Source of the DNA: Maniola hyperantus
Lineage: Eukaryota > Arthropoda > Insecta > Lepidoptera > Nymphalidae
Reading direction: 5' to 3'
DNA: 64,000 bases
Assembly (NCBI RefSeq): GCF_902806685.2
Contig: NC_048555.1
Coordinates: forward strand, 5,208,001-5,272,000
Position numbers and translations under genes: made by a program. The notes beneath the pieces were generated by a model. It searched no databases. It saw only the letters and a program-made list of their open reading frames with translations, and was not told the origin of the DNA. Positions 51,399 to 62,274 of this stretch are shown piece after piece (positions within the stretch are counted from its first letter, which is position 1; every line of letters starts with the position of its first letter).

Positions 51399-51618
51399 TA
51401 TTAGGGATTATTTATGCCATACCGTGCCACGTCCGAGGCAAGTCCGACGCGCGGACGATCCACGGATTGCAATTTTGTATGAAAAAACGTAACATGGACG
51501 AGGCTCGGATGACTCGGACACGGCAGGGTCTGATGTGACCTCATACAAATTCCTAATCTGGTGCCTCGAACGCGGCACGGCTCGGGCCCGGCACGGTCTA
51601 GCATAAATCATCCCTTAA
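51399..51618. mobile_element. Palindromic MITE (TTAGGGATTATTTATG ends)
   Basis: Left: TTAGGGATTATTTATGCCAT then ACCGTGCCACGTCCGAGGC. Right, inverse: GCCTCGAACGCGGCACGG ... GGCACGGTCTAGCATAAATCATCCCTTAA. Arms of about 28 bases match well. TTA-type flanks would suit a PIF/Harbinger-like element, but this is uncertain. No coding. Confidence 0.65.
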
Positions 51619-51987
51619 GGTACATTTTCCGACAAAAAATTGAGAACGTAAAAGGTAGTCATATTAATCGTATACAGAGGTAAAACTCGCATACACCTGA
51701 TCCCAATTATGTTAAAAGGTACGCAAAAGTTTCGATTTTATCTCATTAGTATACTGTTACGATATTCTATGTAGCCGAGAAGAAATTTGCATTTCCATTA
51801 GTCAGTCTGTAACAATTTATTGAGCGAGTTTAAACCCACACAGATAACTTCTACAGTGCTTTTAATTATTCTTATGACATATTCTATTAACATTTTAAGT
51901 GCACAGGAGATTCGGAGTTTTCACACATTTTTTGACGGAGATGTGATGTGTGTGAGCTCATGGATCGAATGCTGCTCCGTTCATTTC

Positions 51988-52150
51988 CAGAGCGGTGATA
52001 GTCTAGTGGTCATGACGTTTGCCTTATGTTCGGAGGATTGGTGGTTCGATCCCGGGTACGCATTTATAACTTTTTTAAGTTATCTGCATTTTAAATAATA
52101 AAATATTACTTTCTTTAACGGTGAAGGAAAACATCGTGAGGAAACTTATG
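51988..52150 (+). mobile_element. tRNA-derived SINE, 5' half
   Basis: GAGCGGTGATAGTCTAGTGG, GGTGGTTCGATCCCGGGTAC (a good B box) and TTTCTTTAACGGTGAAGGAA, AACATCGTGAGGAAACTTAT. The 3' half is missing. Confidence 0.65.
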
Positions 52151-52873
52151 GATCATTGTAAAGATATAATATACTACTTACGTTACAAACGTTTCATCTT
52201 GTTGATTCTCAAAAGTTCTTATTAAAACGATATTATATTTTTAGATAAGAGCCCCTTCATAATTTCTATTACTTTTTTTGGACAAAGCTCCTCTCATTTT
52301 GCAGTAGCAATTGATATTAGTATAAGTGTTCAGTCGTGCGTAAAAAGATATTCATAAAAAACCTGCTTCAATCGCAGTTTGTAAGATATAAAGCGCGAGA
52401 ATAAGACGACAAGTAAAGTGTTCAAGCACGTTCGATAAAATCTGAGATTACTCAAAGGGTCTTTTTATGTGTATAGATAGGTTCACGACATTTTCACAAT
52501 GATGCTGGCAGCCAAGATCCTATTTTTTTCGAGAGGAATAAAGTCTTGAGTACAAGTTAAAGGATGTTTATCGGAAAATTATACCACTTAACATTTGTAA
52601 GAGTTTCAACGTTCAACGCTGAACTCGTATTACGTATTACTTTGTTGATAATAAGTTTGAAGAGTTTTGGTCTGAATTCATTTTACTGTTTGGGAGCTTT
52701 TGAATGAGTGTATGATAAACAAGCAAGAAAGGAAATTGCCGTTCTGTTGATAAGTTTGTTAATACTTACTTCGTTATATTGCTGGGAAATAATAACTTTA
52801 AGTTTTTTTTTGTAACAAACTAAGAAGTTATTATCTCAATGGACACAGACAGTCGAAAGACTAATTCTCTGGT

Positions 52874-53283
52874 CATAGTAATCATCACCGGTCCACTACT
52901 GAGCATGGGTCTTTCTTCAGAGTGAGAAGGGTTTAAGCTATAGACTTTGTAGTCAATAAACCCTTTTTCAGTCTGCCAATCCGACTCGTGTTCAAGGGCT
53001 CTCTAGTGGTCAATACGTTTGCCTTCTATTCGGTGGGTCGGTTTTCGATCCCGGGTAACTTTTGGAAGTTATGTGCGTTTTAAACACTTTAACGGTGAAG
53101 GATAACATCGTGAAGAGAGCATGCCTGACAGTTCTCCATAATGTTCTTAAAGGTGTGTGAAGTTTGTCAATCTACACTTGGCCAGCGTGGTAGACTATGG
53201 GCAAAACCCTTCTTACTCTGAGAGGAGACCCGTGCTAGTAGTGTAGTGAGCCGGAGATGGGTTGATCATGATGATGATGATTA
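52874..53283. mobile_element. Inverted pair of tRNA-derived SINEs
   Basis: 52874-52985 is minus: ACCGGTCCACTACTGAGCAT, GAGTGAGAAGGGTTTAAGC, then TCTGCCAATCCGACTCG. 52993-53283 is plus: GGGCTCTCTAGTGGTCAATA, GGGTCGGTTTTCGATCCCGG, GTGAAGTTTGTCAATCTACA, CCAGCGTGGTAGACTATGG and GGTTGATCATGATGATGATG. The halves are inverse over the last 100 bases. Confidence 0.65.
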
Positions 53284-53284
53284 T

Positions 53285-54550
53285 AACAAGTTGGCATATT
53301 ATATTCGTTTCTTGCGGCTGTTTTCTCTTCAGTGAGAAGTAGGTCAAGGCGTCAATTTCCTCTAACTTAAGGCTCCGGGAGATATCGCGGAAAATCGACT
53401 TTTCCCCAATATCTCTACCATCTGGGTCACTGATAGGGCTGTGCCACATTTTTGTAGACTAAAACCAATTGTCGCTCTCAAAGTGTCGTTTTCTAACGAA
53501 GGTCGTCACTTGGGTGAGATTCTTTTTATAAGAGCCGTTCGAAACAATAATTTTAGGTGTTTTCATTAGTAATAGGAGTCATGACTAGTAGATTTATAAG
53601 GGTTCGATTGATGTCACAATAGCCTCCTTTGGTTAGGTATATTTCTACACTAATAGACATTTATTATTAATTGTAAGGTATATATTATTAATTAGATCTA
53701 CATAAGTAGATATACAAGTTTACACAATAATGATGCCGTGTATTAATGAATTGATTGTAATTTGCACGTATTTTTATTATTATGAAAAAATTACACTTAG
53801 TATATTGAGGCACGTTGCAACTTGCCATGCCAAAAAATAACAATAAATAAAACTAAAAACTTATATAAGAATAAACTACGAAAGTGCATGAATGTGTGGA
53901 TATAGGAACTATAGTGAAATTAATATCAAACAAAAATTGAGTACTTAGTTAAAAAACTCAGTCACATTTTTATTTTAATCATCACAAGTAAAAACATGTT
54001 AAAATATCAAAATATAGCACAAAATGAATGAAAAAACGAGTTGCTTAGTGAGATTTTGTATTTTTTAATACCAAGGCGGGAAGCAAAACAAAATATGAAA
54101 CGGTAAAATAAATTGGGGTTGCTAAATCGACCTCAGAGGGCACATTAAAAAATCTAATTAGTGTGAAATCATTAAAACGGGTTCGGGCGCAGCTGGCAAG
54201 AGGTTTTGTGACTGCAGTACCTGGTACAGTTAACAGAAAAAGGCCGAAATTAACGCCATTTATTTTCCTACAACGAATATTTTATAAAAGTAGTCTTTTA
54301 TATTACGTCTCTTCAGTCTAAAAATTTTTCATTTATGTTTCCATACGAAATAGAGTAGAACCGAGTCGCAGGATCAATTTCAAAACAACTTAAACTTAGC
54401 TTTATATAGTTTGACATACAGTTGAAATTGGTGTACCTAATCAATACAAAACAAAACAATTAAAATACAATTGAAGGTCAAAGTTTAACCTCCAATAAAA
54501 GCAAAATGAGCTGTATCTACAAGGGGGGGGATAATGTTTTGTATTAAAAA
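53285..54550. other. Upstream of the first visible Sema exon, nothing recognised
   Basis: AT-rich, with an eight-G run at 54524-54531. I searched the minus strand here and elsewhere to the right edge for a signal-peptide exon ending in one base of an xGA codon and found none. Confidence 0.4.
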
Positions 54551-54551
54551 A

Positions 54552-54872
54552 AGCTGTGGGAGCCTAGTGGTTAGGACGTGCACCTTCTAATCGGAGGTCG
54601 GGGGTTCGATCTCGGGCACGCACCTCCAACTTTTCGAAGTTATGTGCGTTTTTAAGTAATTAAAATATCACTTGCTTTAACGGTGAAGGAAAACATCGTG
54701 AGGAAACCTGCATGCCTGAGAGTTCTCCATAATGTTGTCAAAGGTGTGTGAAGTCTGTCAATCCGCACTTGGCCAGCGTAGTAGACAATGGCCAAAACCC
54801 TTCTCACTCTGAGAGGAGACCTGTGCTCTGTAGTGAGCTGGTGATAGGTTGATCATGATGATGATGATTAAA
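54552..54872 (+). mobile_element. tRNA-derived SINE, full-length reference copy
   Basis: GCTGTGGGAGCCTAGTGGTT (A box), GGTCGGGGGTTCGATCTCGG (B box), CACTTGCTTTAACGGTGAAG, CTGCATGCCTGAGAGTTCTC, GTGTGTGAAGTCTGTCAATC, CGCACTTGGCCAGCGTAGTA, ACCCTTCTCACTCTGAGAGG and a GATCATGATGATGATGATTA tail. All blocks of the family are present in order. It probably derives from a tRNA with two RNA polymerase III promoter boxes. Confidence 0.78.
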
Positions 54873-55257
54873 AAAAGGAACCCTATGGTTGGATGAGACT
54901 AATTTGTGCAGTCCATTTTCCTTTTCAGTAGTGGTAAATCGGACCCTTAACATAACCACAGAATAGATAATAGTACTAACGTAACATAACCTTAACCATC
55001 CGTCATACGATTGAATCTCAGTACACATCTTTACACACGATATACGTAGCATCATCATACGAATAGCAAACGCAAGCAGAAAAGCGGGCCAAAGCTTGTT
55101 TCATAAAATTATTTTAAGCGTGAAATTACTACAGCAGTTTGTCGTAGGTACCTGGCACGTGAGGTGAACTGTGTGACTATAAAGTAAAAGCGTCAGAAAA
55201 GTAAGGTCAGCAAAAAGTATAGACGGCGTAGTTAATTTAAATTTCCTTCGTAGGTAT

Positions 55258-55404
55258 TATAAGTGCGCGACAGGTTGAGATGGCAATTGGGGTGGAGACG
55301 CCCCCACGCTAACCCATTGCGGGATAGTGTGGGTGAATTGCGGGTGTGCGGGGCTTCCCCCCGCTTTACACTCCGATAGCCCTCTCAACCTGTCGCGTAC
55401 TATA
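55258..55404. mobile_element. GC-rich palindromic MITE, copy 8
   Basis: Left end TATAAGTGCGCGACAGGTTG, right end CTCAACCTGTCGCGTACTATA. The left inner arm is shortened (GACGCCCCCACGCTAACCCA). Confidence 0.75.
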
Positions 55405-55513
55405 CTCGTAATAATGCCATTAATAGCGCACTATTTATAACCACTTGCATTTTAATTACTTTTGACAACCTCTTATTCACCTCCTACTTCGGTAAACAGG
55501 TAGTTTCGAATCT

Positions 55514-56026
55514 ATGTTAAGAAATTTCTTAATAATGAGCCCAGATTTATTTATTTTGGTGCGAGTTATATTACAGATTTATATTATAGATACTTTGGGG
55601 TTATATTATAGATACTTTGGGGACAGAGCACAGACGTGGGGGGACTTATTTATTGCTCAAAAAAAATGCATACGAATATTAGTAAATATTAGGCAAAGAG
55701 ACAGTTGTAAGCCACATTTCATAGGAAAAAAGATCCTGACATTAACATCTATATACATAATGGAAACAGTTCTGTTTGTTAGGAAACACTCACACTTATA
55801 CAAAACATTAGACAGTACATACCATCGAAACTCGCGAAACAAGCACAACCTGGCTCTTCCACATTACAGCTTACAAATAATACGCCGTAGCAGCCCGGTT
55901 TACAGATCAATCATTATTTATAACAAACTTCCCAACGACATTAAAGAAGAAACAAAAGAAGTCACCTTTAAGAGAAAATTAAAACAATGGCTACTACAAA
56001 AATGCTTTTATGATATACAAGAATAG
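55514..56026 (+). pseudogene. LINE reverse transcriptase C-terminal fragment
   Basis: About 170 residues are readable in one frame. The start is not native: a direct duplication of TTATATTATAGATACTTTGGGG replaces the upstream RT core. From WGDLFIAQKKCIRI the frame continues through CKPHFIGKKILTLTSIYI, ETVLFVRKH, HNLALPHYSL, YNKLPNDIKE and FKRKLKQWLL to a stop. This is the C-terminal 'thumb/connector' tail of many insect non-LTR retrotransposon reverse transcriptases (jockey/CR1-like). The catalytic FADD box and the endonuclease are absent, so it is dead. The sequence after the stop is AT-rich; at 56265 a Helitron-like repeat begins. The plus strand is opposite to the Sema gene. It could be an intron resident if Sema-1a starts further right. 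Confidence 0.7.
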
Positions 56027-56264
56027 GCTACTTGACTCATATCTAATTTCGTCCAATAAATGATTATTTATTATAGTATTTTGCTTAAGACAACGAAATA
56101 TATCAATAACAATTATTAAAACGCAGGATGGATATATAAATCCAGTTTAAAAAAATACAGTTTTATTTTTATTTGAAACTCAGAAAACGCTGTCAGCCAT
56201 GATGTGACGTCATTAAATATGTAAACAAACAAATGTCATCCCTATTGACTAACGTAGTATCCAT

Positions 56265-56487
56265 ATATATAAAATTTCAAGTCCTCCTGACTAACTTATA
56301 TATCAATGCACAGCCTAAACATCTAAACAGCTGGTTCTAGATACATGAAATTTGGTGGGTGTGTTCTTTGTAGGTAAAGAGAAAGTATCCACTAGGAAAG
56401 GATTTTTTGAAATTCCACCCCTGAGTGGGTTAAATGGGGGTTTGAAATTTATGAAGTTCACGCGGGCGAAGTCACGAGCATAAGCTA
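56265..56487 (+). mobile_element. Helitron-like repeat ('GTCAGT' type), diverged
   Basis: ATATATAAAATTTCAAGTCC, CTAACTTATATATCAATGCA, CAGCCTAAACATCTAAACAG, AGTATCCACTAGGAAAGGAT and GGGTTAAATGGGGGTTTGAA, ending GCATAAGCTAG|T. The 5' GTCAGT block is reduced. Confidence 0.6.
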
Positions 56488-57229
56488 GTTTTTATATATT
56501 TCTAAAAACTCATAGTAAACGTAAAAAATTATCGTTTTCTCTATATAAATTGAATAAGTTATTAAGTAAGACTTACAACAAAGTGATCTTTGCAAAAATA
56601 AATTTGGGTTGCAGTCGTTAGTGATATAGGATCCCTTTAAGCAAGTCTTCGCGTGTTACGTATATTTATTTCACTGGGCACTCTAATCCACAACTTTCCT
56701 GTGGTCTTTATCGATGCGTTTTTACATTCTCGGATGATACAATAACGATAATTACTATATTTTTCATGTAAACTAGTATAGAAGTCATGTTTATTAAACT
56801 TTGGTAGGTTATGCTGTTGTTTACAAATGCAGACGTCAGAGCACAGATAATCTATCGGCCAAAAATGGCCGACAGTGTTTTCACCTGTCTAAGAAAAATA
56901 TATTTTTAAATTAAAGTTTTACGGATTTTAGGGCGCAAAAAAATATAGTGTTAATTTTTTTGATCTAATAGGACAAATATTAACCATTTAAGACCTACTT
57001 AAAAAAAGTGTCAACTAGCCTATTTCTAACTGCATAAACCTCAATAGCGTGACGCACCTGTAAATGACATCTGATATTTAAATAATTGCAACATAACCAT
57101 AACTAAATTAAATTCTTACAGTAACTATTTTTAAATATTTTATTCTATTGACAGAGACTTAATCAGACCATGACAGCAATTATTTAATACTACTATACTT
57201 TGACCTTATTTTTATTTTGTACTAATCTT

Positions 57230-57498
57230 GCTTTATAATAAATTCTAGTCAACATTCTCATAATATAATAATATATAAGCATAATAATATTTAATATCTA
57301 GTAATGATAATTTTAATAATTTTAATCCTATTCTTATTGTATCTTTAATATTTACCATTTTATTGTACCTAAAATTGTATTTGCAATACCCTGACAGGGT
57401 CTCATGTATTTAGCTTTTAGCTTTAAGCACCCACCATCAATAAATGTAAATGTACATGAAAGCAAATAAAAAATCTGAATCTGAATCTGAATCAGATA
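57230..57498 (+). mobile_element. LINE 3' untranslated end with TCTGAA tail
   Basis: AT-rich sequence leading to CAATACCCTGACAGGGTCTC, AGCACCCACCATCAATAAAT and AGCAAATAAAAAATCTGAATCTGAATCTGAATC. The six-base tail repeated about three times is typical for a LINE that ends in a short microsatellite. The upstream limit is a guess. Confidence 0.5.
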
Positions 57499-57511
57499 CT
57501 TATGCATCATC

Positions 57512-57662
57512 ACTACCATGATCAACCTATCATCGGCTCACTGCTGAGCACAGGCAGACTTCACACACTTTTGAGAACATTTCCTCACGATAATTTCCTT
57601 CACCGTTAAAGCAAGTTAATTAGTGTAGTCCACGCGGACGAAGTCGCGAGCATAAGCTAGTT
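57512..57662. mobile_element. SINE fragment (minus), then Helitron-like 3' end (plus)
   Basis: CATGATCAACCTATCATCGG, GCAGACTTCACACACTTTTG and CCTTCACCGTTAAAGCAAGT are pieces of the SINE at 54552, reversed. Then GTGTAGTCCACGCGGACGAA and GAGCATAAGCTAG|T (57624-57661) is the terminal 38 bases of a 'GTCAGT'-type Helitron. Confidence 0.55.
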
Positions 57663-57942
57663 GAAATAATAAGGCTAAAACTTTGTAATGCCGTTGGAAA
57701 CTACAGACACTTTAGAATAACAAATATAAATAAATAGCAGTTTCAATTGGTAGCTGCGATAATAGAAGGACTTTGAGATGTCTACAATTAAATCTGTCAG
57801 TAAAAGTTAGCGAAGAGTCTACGAAGTTGGCCGCGCGGGATTAGTGGCTCAAAACTCATAAACCACTATTTCCATTGATAATAATAATTGCTAAGGATTA
57901 AATAAATCCTATCTAAATATCTCTTTTTTTTAAAAAAAAAAC

Positions 57943-58285
57943 TAGCTTATGCTCGCGACTTCATCCGCGTGGACTACACAAATTTCAAACTCCTATTTTA
58001 CTGCTGTATTTTCAAAAATCTTTTATTAGCGGATGACGTCATAATAGCTATCTGCATGCCATCCGTCTAGTAGTTTAGTGTAGTTGTAGTGTGCGGTGAT
58101 AGATCAGTCGGTCAGCTTTTCTTTTTATATATATACTAGCTTATTCCCGTGACTTCGTCCACATGGACTACACAATTTTCGAACCCGTATTTTACCCCCT
58201 TACGGATTGAATTTTTAAAAGTCCTTTATTAGCGGATACCTACGTTATAATAGTAGCTATCTGCATGCAAAATTTCAGTAAAAGG
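57943..58285 (-). mobile_element. Two tandem Helitron-like repeats ('GTCAGT' type), minus
   Basis: First: CTAGCTTATGCTCGCGACTT to CTTTTATATATATA (57943-58130). Second: CTAGCTTATTCCCGTGACTT, CGTATTTTACCCCCTTACGG and CATGCAAAATTTCAG (58135-58280), without its 5' end. The second 3' end joins the first 5' end directly. Confidence 0.65.
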
Positions 58286-58295
58286 TCTGGTTTTC

Positions 58296-58326
58296 ACGTA
58301 CGGACGTACGTACGGACGTACGTCTA
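58296..58326. repeat. Self-complementary CGTACGGACGTACGTACGG run
   Basis: CACGTACGGACGTACGTACG followed by GACGTACGTC: alternating CGTA and CGGA units that are largely their own reverse complement. Possibly a short palindromic microsatellite. Unlike anything else in the window. Confidence 0.7.
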
Positions 58327-59138
58327 AATGTGGAAAAGAATCCCAGGATAAAGGAAAAAGAAAGGTTCTGTTTTCACCTTTACATAACCCTAAAAACGCT
58401 GAAAAGCAAGTGATAGCCTCTCAGCGTGTTTTTATTGCTCATATAGCTATTTATTCAGTTTATTCCACTTTTTCAGCTTTATTCCTAGTCTAATAAAGCC
58501 TCGCTTTATGAAGGACCATTTCAAGCTGCTTCGGAGTTTTGACGACTCTCAAAATATGAAGGTTAATATATTTTTCATTTCATTTTTACGCTGTGACCTA
58601 ATTTATTTGAGAAAGCTTTCTATACACACTCTTACAAAACATTATACGCATACACAGATATTTCGCTTTTGATTTTCGTAGACCGAAATGTGAAAACCTA
58701 ATTAAAAATTAGCATCACAAAGTACACAAAATTATGCGACTTTTGGAACCTTTTTATTGGGAAACTATAGTTATTTTTCTTAATCATATTATCTGGCTAT
58801 GTGACAACTATCCACGGTCGTAGCCACCCACCAGACAAAAATACTTAAAAAGAAACACGATTGGATGCAATTTCTTCGATAAAAAAACTCATAATTTCAC
58901 TCAAAATTTCTAGATTTTTTAGTGTAGTTTTTTTATTATATACTTAGATAACTACAATTTCCAAAAATATTTCCTTTATTACTACGCTTTATTTTTAAAA
59001 CGCTATAATTTCGATTTTTTGGTTCCTGGGGGCGACTAATATTTTTTATTGCCATCTCGTCTCGGAACACTACTATCGGAATAAATTTATCCTTCTCGCG
59101 TTTTATGTTTGATTCTAGACTTAAATAAAATTAGTAAG
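58327..59138. other. Upstream region, nothing recognised
   Basis: AT-rich; no repeat family with clear ends and no exon-like open frame. Confidence 0.4.
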
Positions 59139-59292
59139 TATAGTCCGCGACAGGTCGAGATGGCAATCAGGGTATAAGAAAGCGCGGGGGGACGGACGCC
59201 CCGAACACCCACGCTCGCCCGCACCGGGTTAGCGCGGGGGCTGTGCGGGTATGCGCGGCTTTCCCTCCCCGATTGCCGCCTGTCGCGTACTA
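59139..59292. mobile_element. GC-rich palindromic MITE, copy 9
   Basis: Left end TATAGTCCGCGACAGGTCGA, right end GCCTGTCGCGTACTAGGTATA. The inner right arm is GCTGTGCGGGTATGCGCGGC. ATCTCGA is deleted from the right arm, so pairing is shorter. Confidence 0.75.
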
Positions 59293-59811
59293 GGTATAGA
59301 GGTTTTTATAATGCCCGGAAAAAGAAAAATAAAACAAACTCAGCTTATTTTCACTAGGTATTGTTCAAAATTTTCCTCGTTGACAAAAGAAAGATCCCCG
59401 AAAAAACACGAAATGACGAAAGTATTCATTTAATTTTAAAGAAAAGAAATTTAATTTGTTTTATAATGTTGCTTCAATTTTGTCAGTATCAATAAAGAAG
59501 TATTTCAAAGTTTAAGTTAATTAATCTCATAAATAATAACTGGAGGTACGTTCGACGGAAACATCTTGGCGGGGACTAGTTAAAAAACACATAACTCAGG
59601 TTAAAGCGACTAGAATAATTAACCTGTCGCACCGCAACCACCTGGGAGGAAGCTACGAGCTAGATCTAACTAGTTTAGGGCTGGCGAAAGCTCGACTACC
59701 ATTTCAGTACGTCCCGAGAGAAGTTTTATTAGTAGCTCCCAAAAGTCAAGTTTCGATTTCGGTTTACGGCGTGGGTAATTTATTTTATTATATTATCTAT
59801 ACATAAAAAGC

Positions 59812-59952
59812 GGTGGTAGTCTAGTGGCAAAGACGTCAGCCTCATATTTGGAGGGGTCCGGGTTTCGATCCCGGGCAAGCACCACTTTTCGGAGTAGGTA
59901 TGTGCTTTTTATGCAATTCTATATCACTTGATTTAACGTTGAAGAAAAACAT
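59812..59952 (+). mobile_element. tRNA-derived SINE, 5' part
   Basis: GCGGTGGTAGTCTAGTGGCA (A box) and CCGGGTTTCGATCCCGGGCA (B box), then CACTTTTCGGAGTAGGTATG and CACTTGATTTAACGTTGAAG. It lacks the 3' half. Confidence 0.6.
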
Positions 59953-60127
59953 GAATGTTATGCGGTAATAAATATTCGTTTTTTTAACATAGTTCATGAA
60001 AAAGTTAATGCCTAACAAAAAGTTATGATTATAATATAGTATGTTATATTGGGTACGAGTAGATACTCATAAAGTCGCTCTTTTAGTGTATCCTTAGTCT
60101 TTCATTGCTAACTGACAGCCTTATATA

Positions 60128-60471
60128 CAGGGTGCAACCAGAACACTAGTAGAAACAGCGTGAATAACCATTTGCCTCATTTTGTAGTTTCAGTAATTTA
60201 GTATTTTTCAAACCCGCAATGTATAGCGTGCGCAACACTTGAGTCATTCCCCCCCCCCCCCCCCCCCCCCATGACGCGGCATTGACTCAGAGTGGCCTAC
60301 TTTCGCAACGTTCGTTGACCTCTAGCGTCAGTCAGATTTTTTTTGCAATATATCATAAACTTTTACAAAATTATAGTATTTTTAATTTTTTTTTTGGGTT
60401 TTTTTATCATATCGGTAATCATCACTATTGTCACCTGTCTTCGTTTTTGCCAGCGTTCTGGTTCCATCCTA
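60128..60471. mobile_element. Mariner-like MITE containing a 22-C run
   Basis: TA|CAGGGTGCAACCAGAACACT at the left and CAGCGTTCTGGTTCCATCCTA|TA at the right. The ends match as inverse copies for about 22 bases with few mismatches. TA on both sides fits a Tc1/mariner-type target. Inside, 60249-60270 is 22 consecutive C. No coding. Confidence 0.65.
60249..60270. repeat. Poly-C tract, 22 bases
   Basis: GAGTCATT is followed by 22 C and then ATGACGCGG. Note ATGAC on the right and GTCAT on the left, a five-base inverse pair around the tract. Such runs can form i-motif or G4-like structures and are prone to sequencing length errors. Confidence 0.9.
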
Positions 60472-60473
60472 TA

Positions 60474-61333
60474 GACTAGCTATATAAGGTGGTAACCCTA
60501 CAGCTCATAATATACACCCCGCTTTGCTTCTACCTACACTTCTACTAACATTAACTTATCCTTGCAGGTGAACTAGTGAGTTTTTTCAGAATTTCAAACA
60601 AATTCTATTCCGAAAAACTTTTCATTCTTGAAGTGCTAAGGAGTCAGCTGATATCATAAGGTATTTTTTTATTGACAATTTTTAAATGGCCCTTTACAAA
60701 CGTAACCACTAATTCAAACTTTCGATGTAATCAACCCCAAACTGAAGTGATTTGTTGTTTACAGCTCTCAAAACAAATGACTAACCTAATAAAAAGGTAA
60801 GCTATTAAATCCACCTGAACTTCTATTTTCGAACGCAGTCAAACAACAGCAGCCTTTTTTGCTGCGGTAAGTAATAACAAAAACGAAAACATACGCAGGC
60901 GGTTAAAAACTGGTGAAATTTCCCCTTAATCCATAGTTGCGATTTTATGCGACTCAAGTTCGACGAAGTAATTTTCCCCCGCAAAAATTGAGACAATATG
61001 TTTTATGACAGTGGGTACAAAGGAAATGTTTTCAGGGTTTACCGTTCATTTATGTATGTATGTGAGTTTCTTTTTTCCACCATTACTTCTAAATGCCCGA
61101 ACATATTTGTACGTATGGGGTATCGTTAGACCCTTTACATCATCCCGAGTGACACTGGCTATAAGAATTGACGAAATCAATTATGAAGTCAATCATAGTA
61201 TGAAGTGACAATAACATCAACAAAAAATTACGTCCCCTAACCCGAAGGAATATTATGGTATTCGGATTAAAATATCCCAAAATTTTATAAAAAATATGTT
61301 TCATGTACAGAATTTCTCCAGTTATAGTCCATA
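60474..61333. other. Upstream region, nothing recognised
   Basis: AT-rich. Short plus frames at 61005-61208 have no recognisable domain. Confidence 0.4.
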
Positions 61334-61527
61334 CTACTATTATAATTTATAAATGCGAAAGTGTGTCTGTCTGTCCATTCAACCGAATTTAACGAAAGTT
61401 GGTATAGAGTTAGGTTGCATCCCGGGAAGGACATCTAGGCTACTTTTATCCCGGGAAATCAAAGAGTTTCCGCGGGATTTTATTAAAGACCAAAATTCAC
61501 GCGGTAGTCGTGGGCATCATCTAGTTT
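61334..61527 (+). mobile_element. Helitron-like repeat (TGTCTGTCTGTCC type)
   Basis: ATTTATAAATGCGAAAGTGT, CATTCAACCGAATTTAACGA, TAGGTTGCATCCCGGGAAGG, GAGTTTCCGCGGGATTTTAT and CACGCGGTAGTCGTGGGCAT, ending CATCTAG|T. Near full-length. Confidence 0.65.
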
Positions 61528-62274
61528 TATTATAAGTATAGATATCTCATCACAATGTTGGTTGTTACTTATCTATCGACCCGCGTTGACATCTTGAGCC
61601 CATTTCGCTCGGCTGAAGCTGTCCTCATTGTCAGTGAGCAAATCTCGGTCGCTGTTTCTTTACATTTATTTCCTGTACAATTTGTGTTCGTGACTTGCAA
61701 TTTTACTAAACAATAACTAGAAACATCTGTGATCGAGTGACGCCGACGTGGTCTCAAGATTTCAATACCGTAGCACATCAATTACAATACTCGGTCGGAA
61801 CGTAGCTATGTTTCTATACTAAAAATATTAAAGTTACTATGATCAATAAAAAATGTTTTATCACCATATGAAGTTCGCTTTATATCAATAGTGTAGGTAA
61901 CACTGAACAGTCAAAAAAATATAGACAGTGCATATTTATAACGATAAAGAGTGTAAATTATATGCTCGTAGGTTCGGGCAGGTTATAGGCATCTTTTAGA
62001 CAATATTAGTCCTTATACTAGCGGCACGCTATGATGGCCGGTTTGACACATTACAATAGTGATGTGGAATGTCAATTTATTCTCGAACAAAAAACAATTA
62101 AGTTTTGTTTTTGTACCTGATTAAATAGGTTTAATAAAACAAAAATGTATATGTTTATTTAATTTATTTGAACGAACTGAATATTTGAACGAAAATGAAT
62201 ATACATACTTTATATGCACACAAGAAACATATGAATACAAAAGATACCGAAAAAGGTGCCACAAAAGGCCATAA

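Noticed and set aside
51988..52060. Possible tRNA gene with good A and B boxes
   Set aside because: The sequence continues into the body of a SINE family with many copies and lacks a proper acceptor stem.
51820..52098. 92-residue plus-strand frame with hydrophobic ends
   Set aside because: The second half lies in a SINE head with tRNA-type promoter boxes, and no family resemblance was seen.
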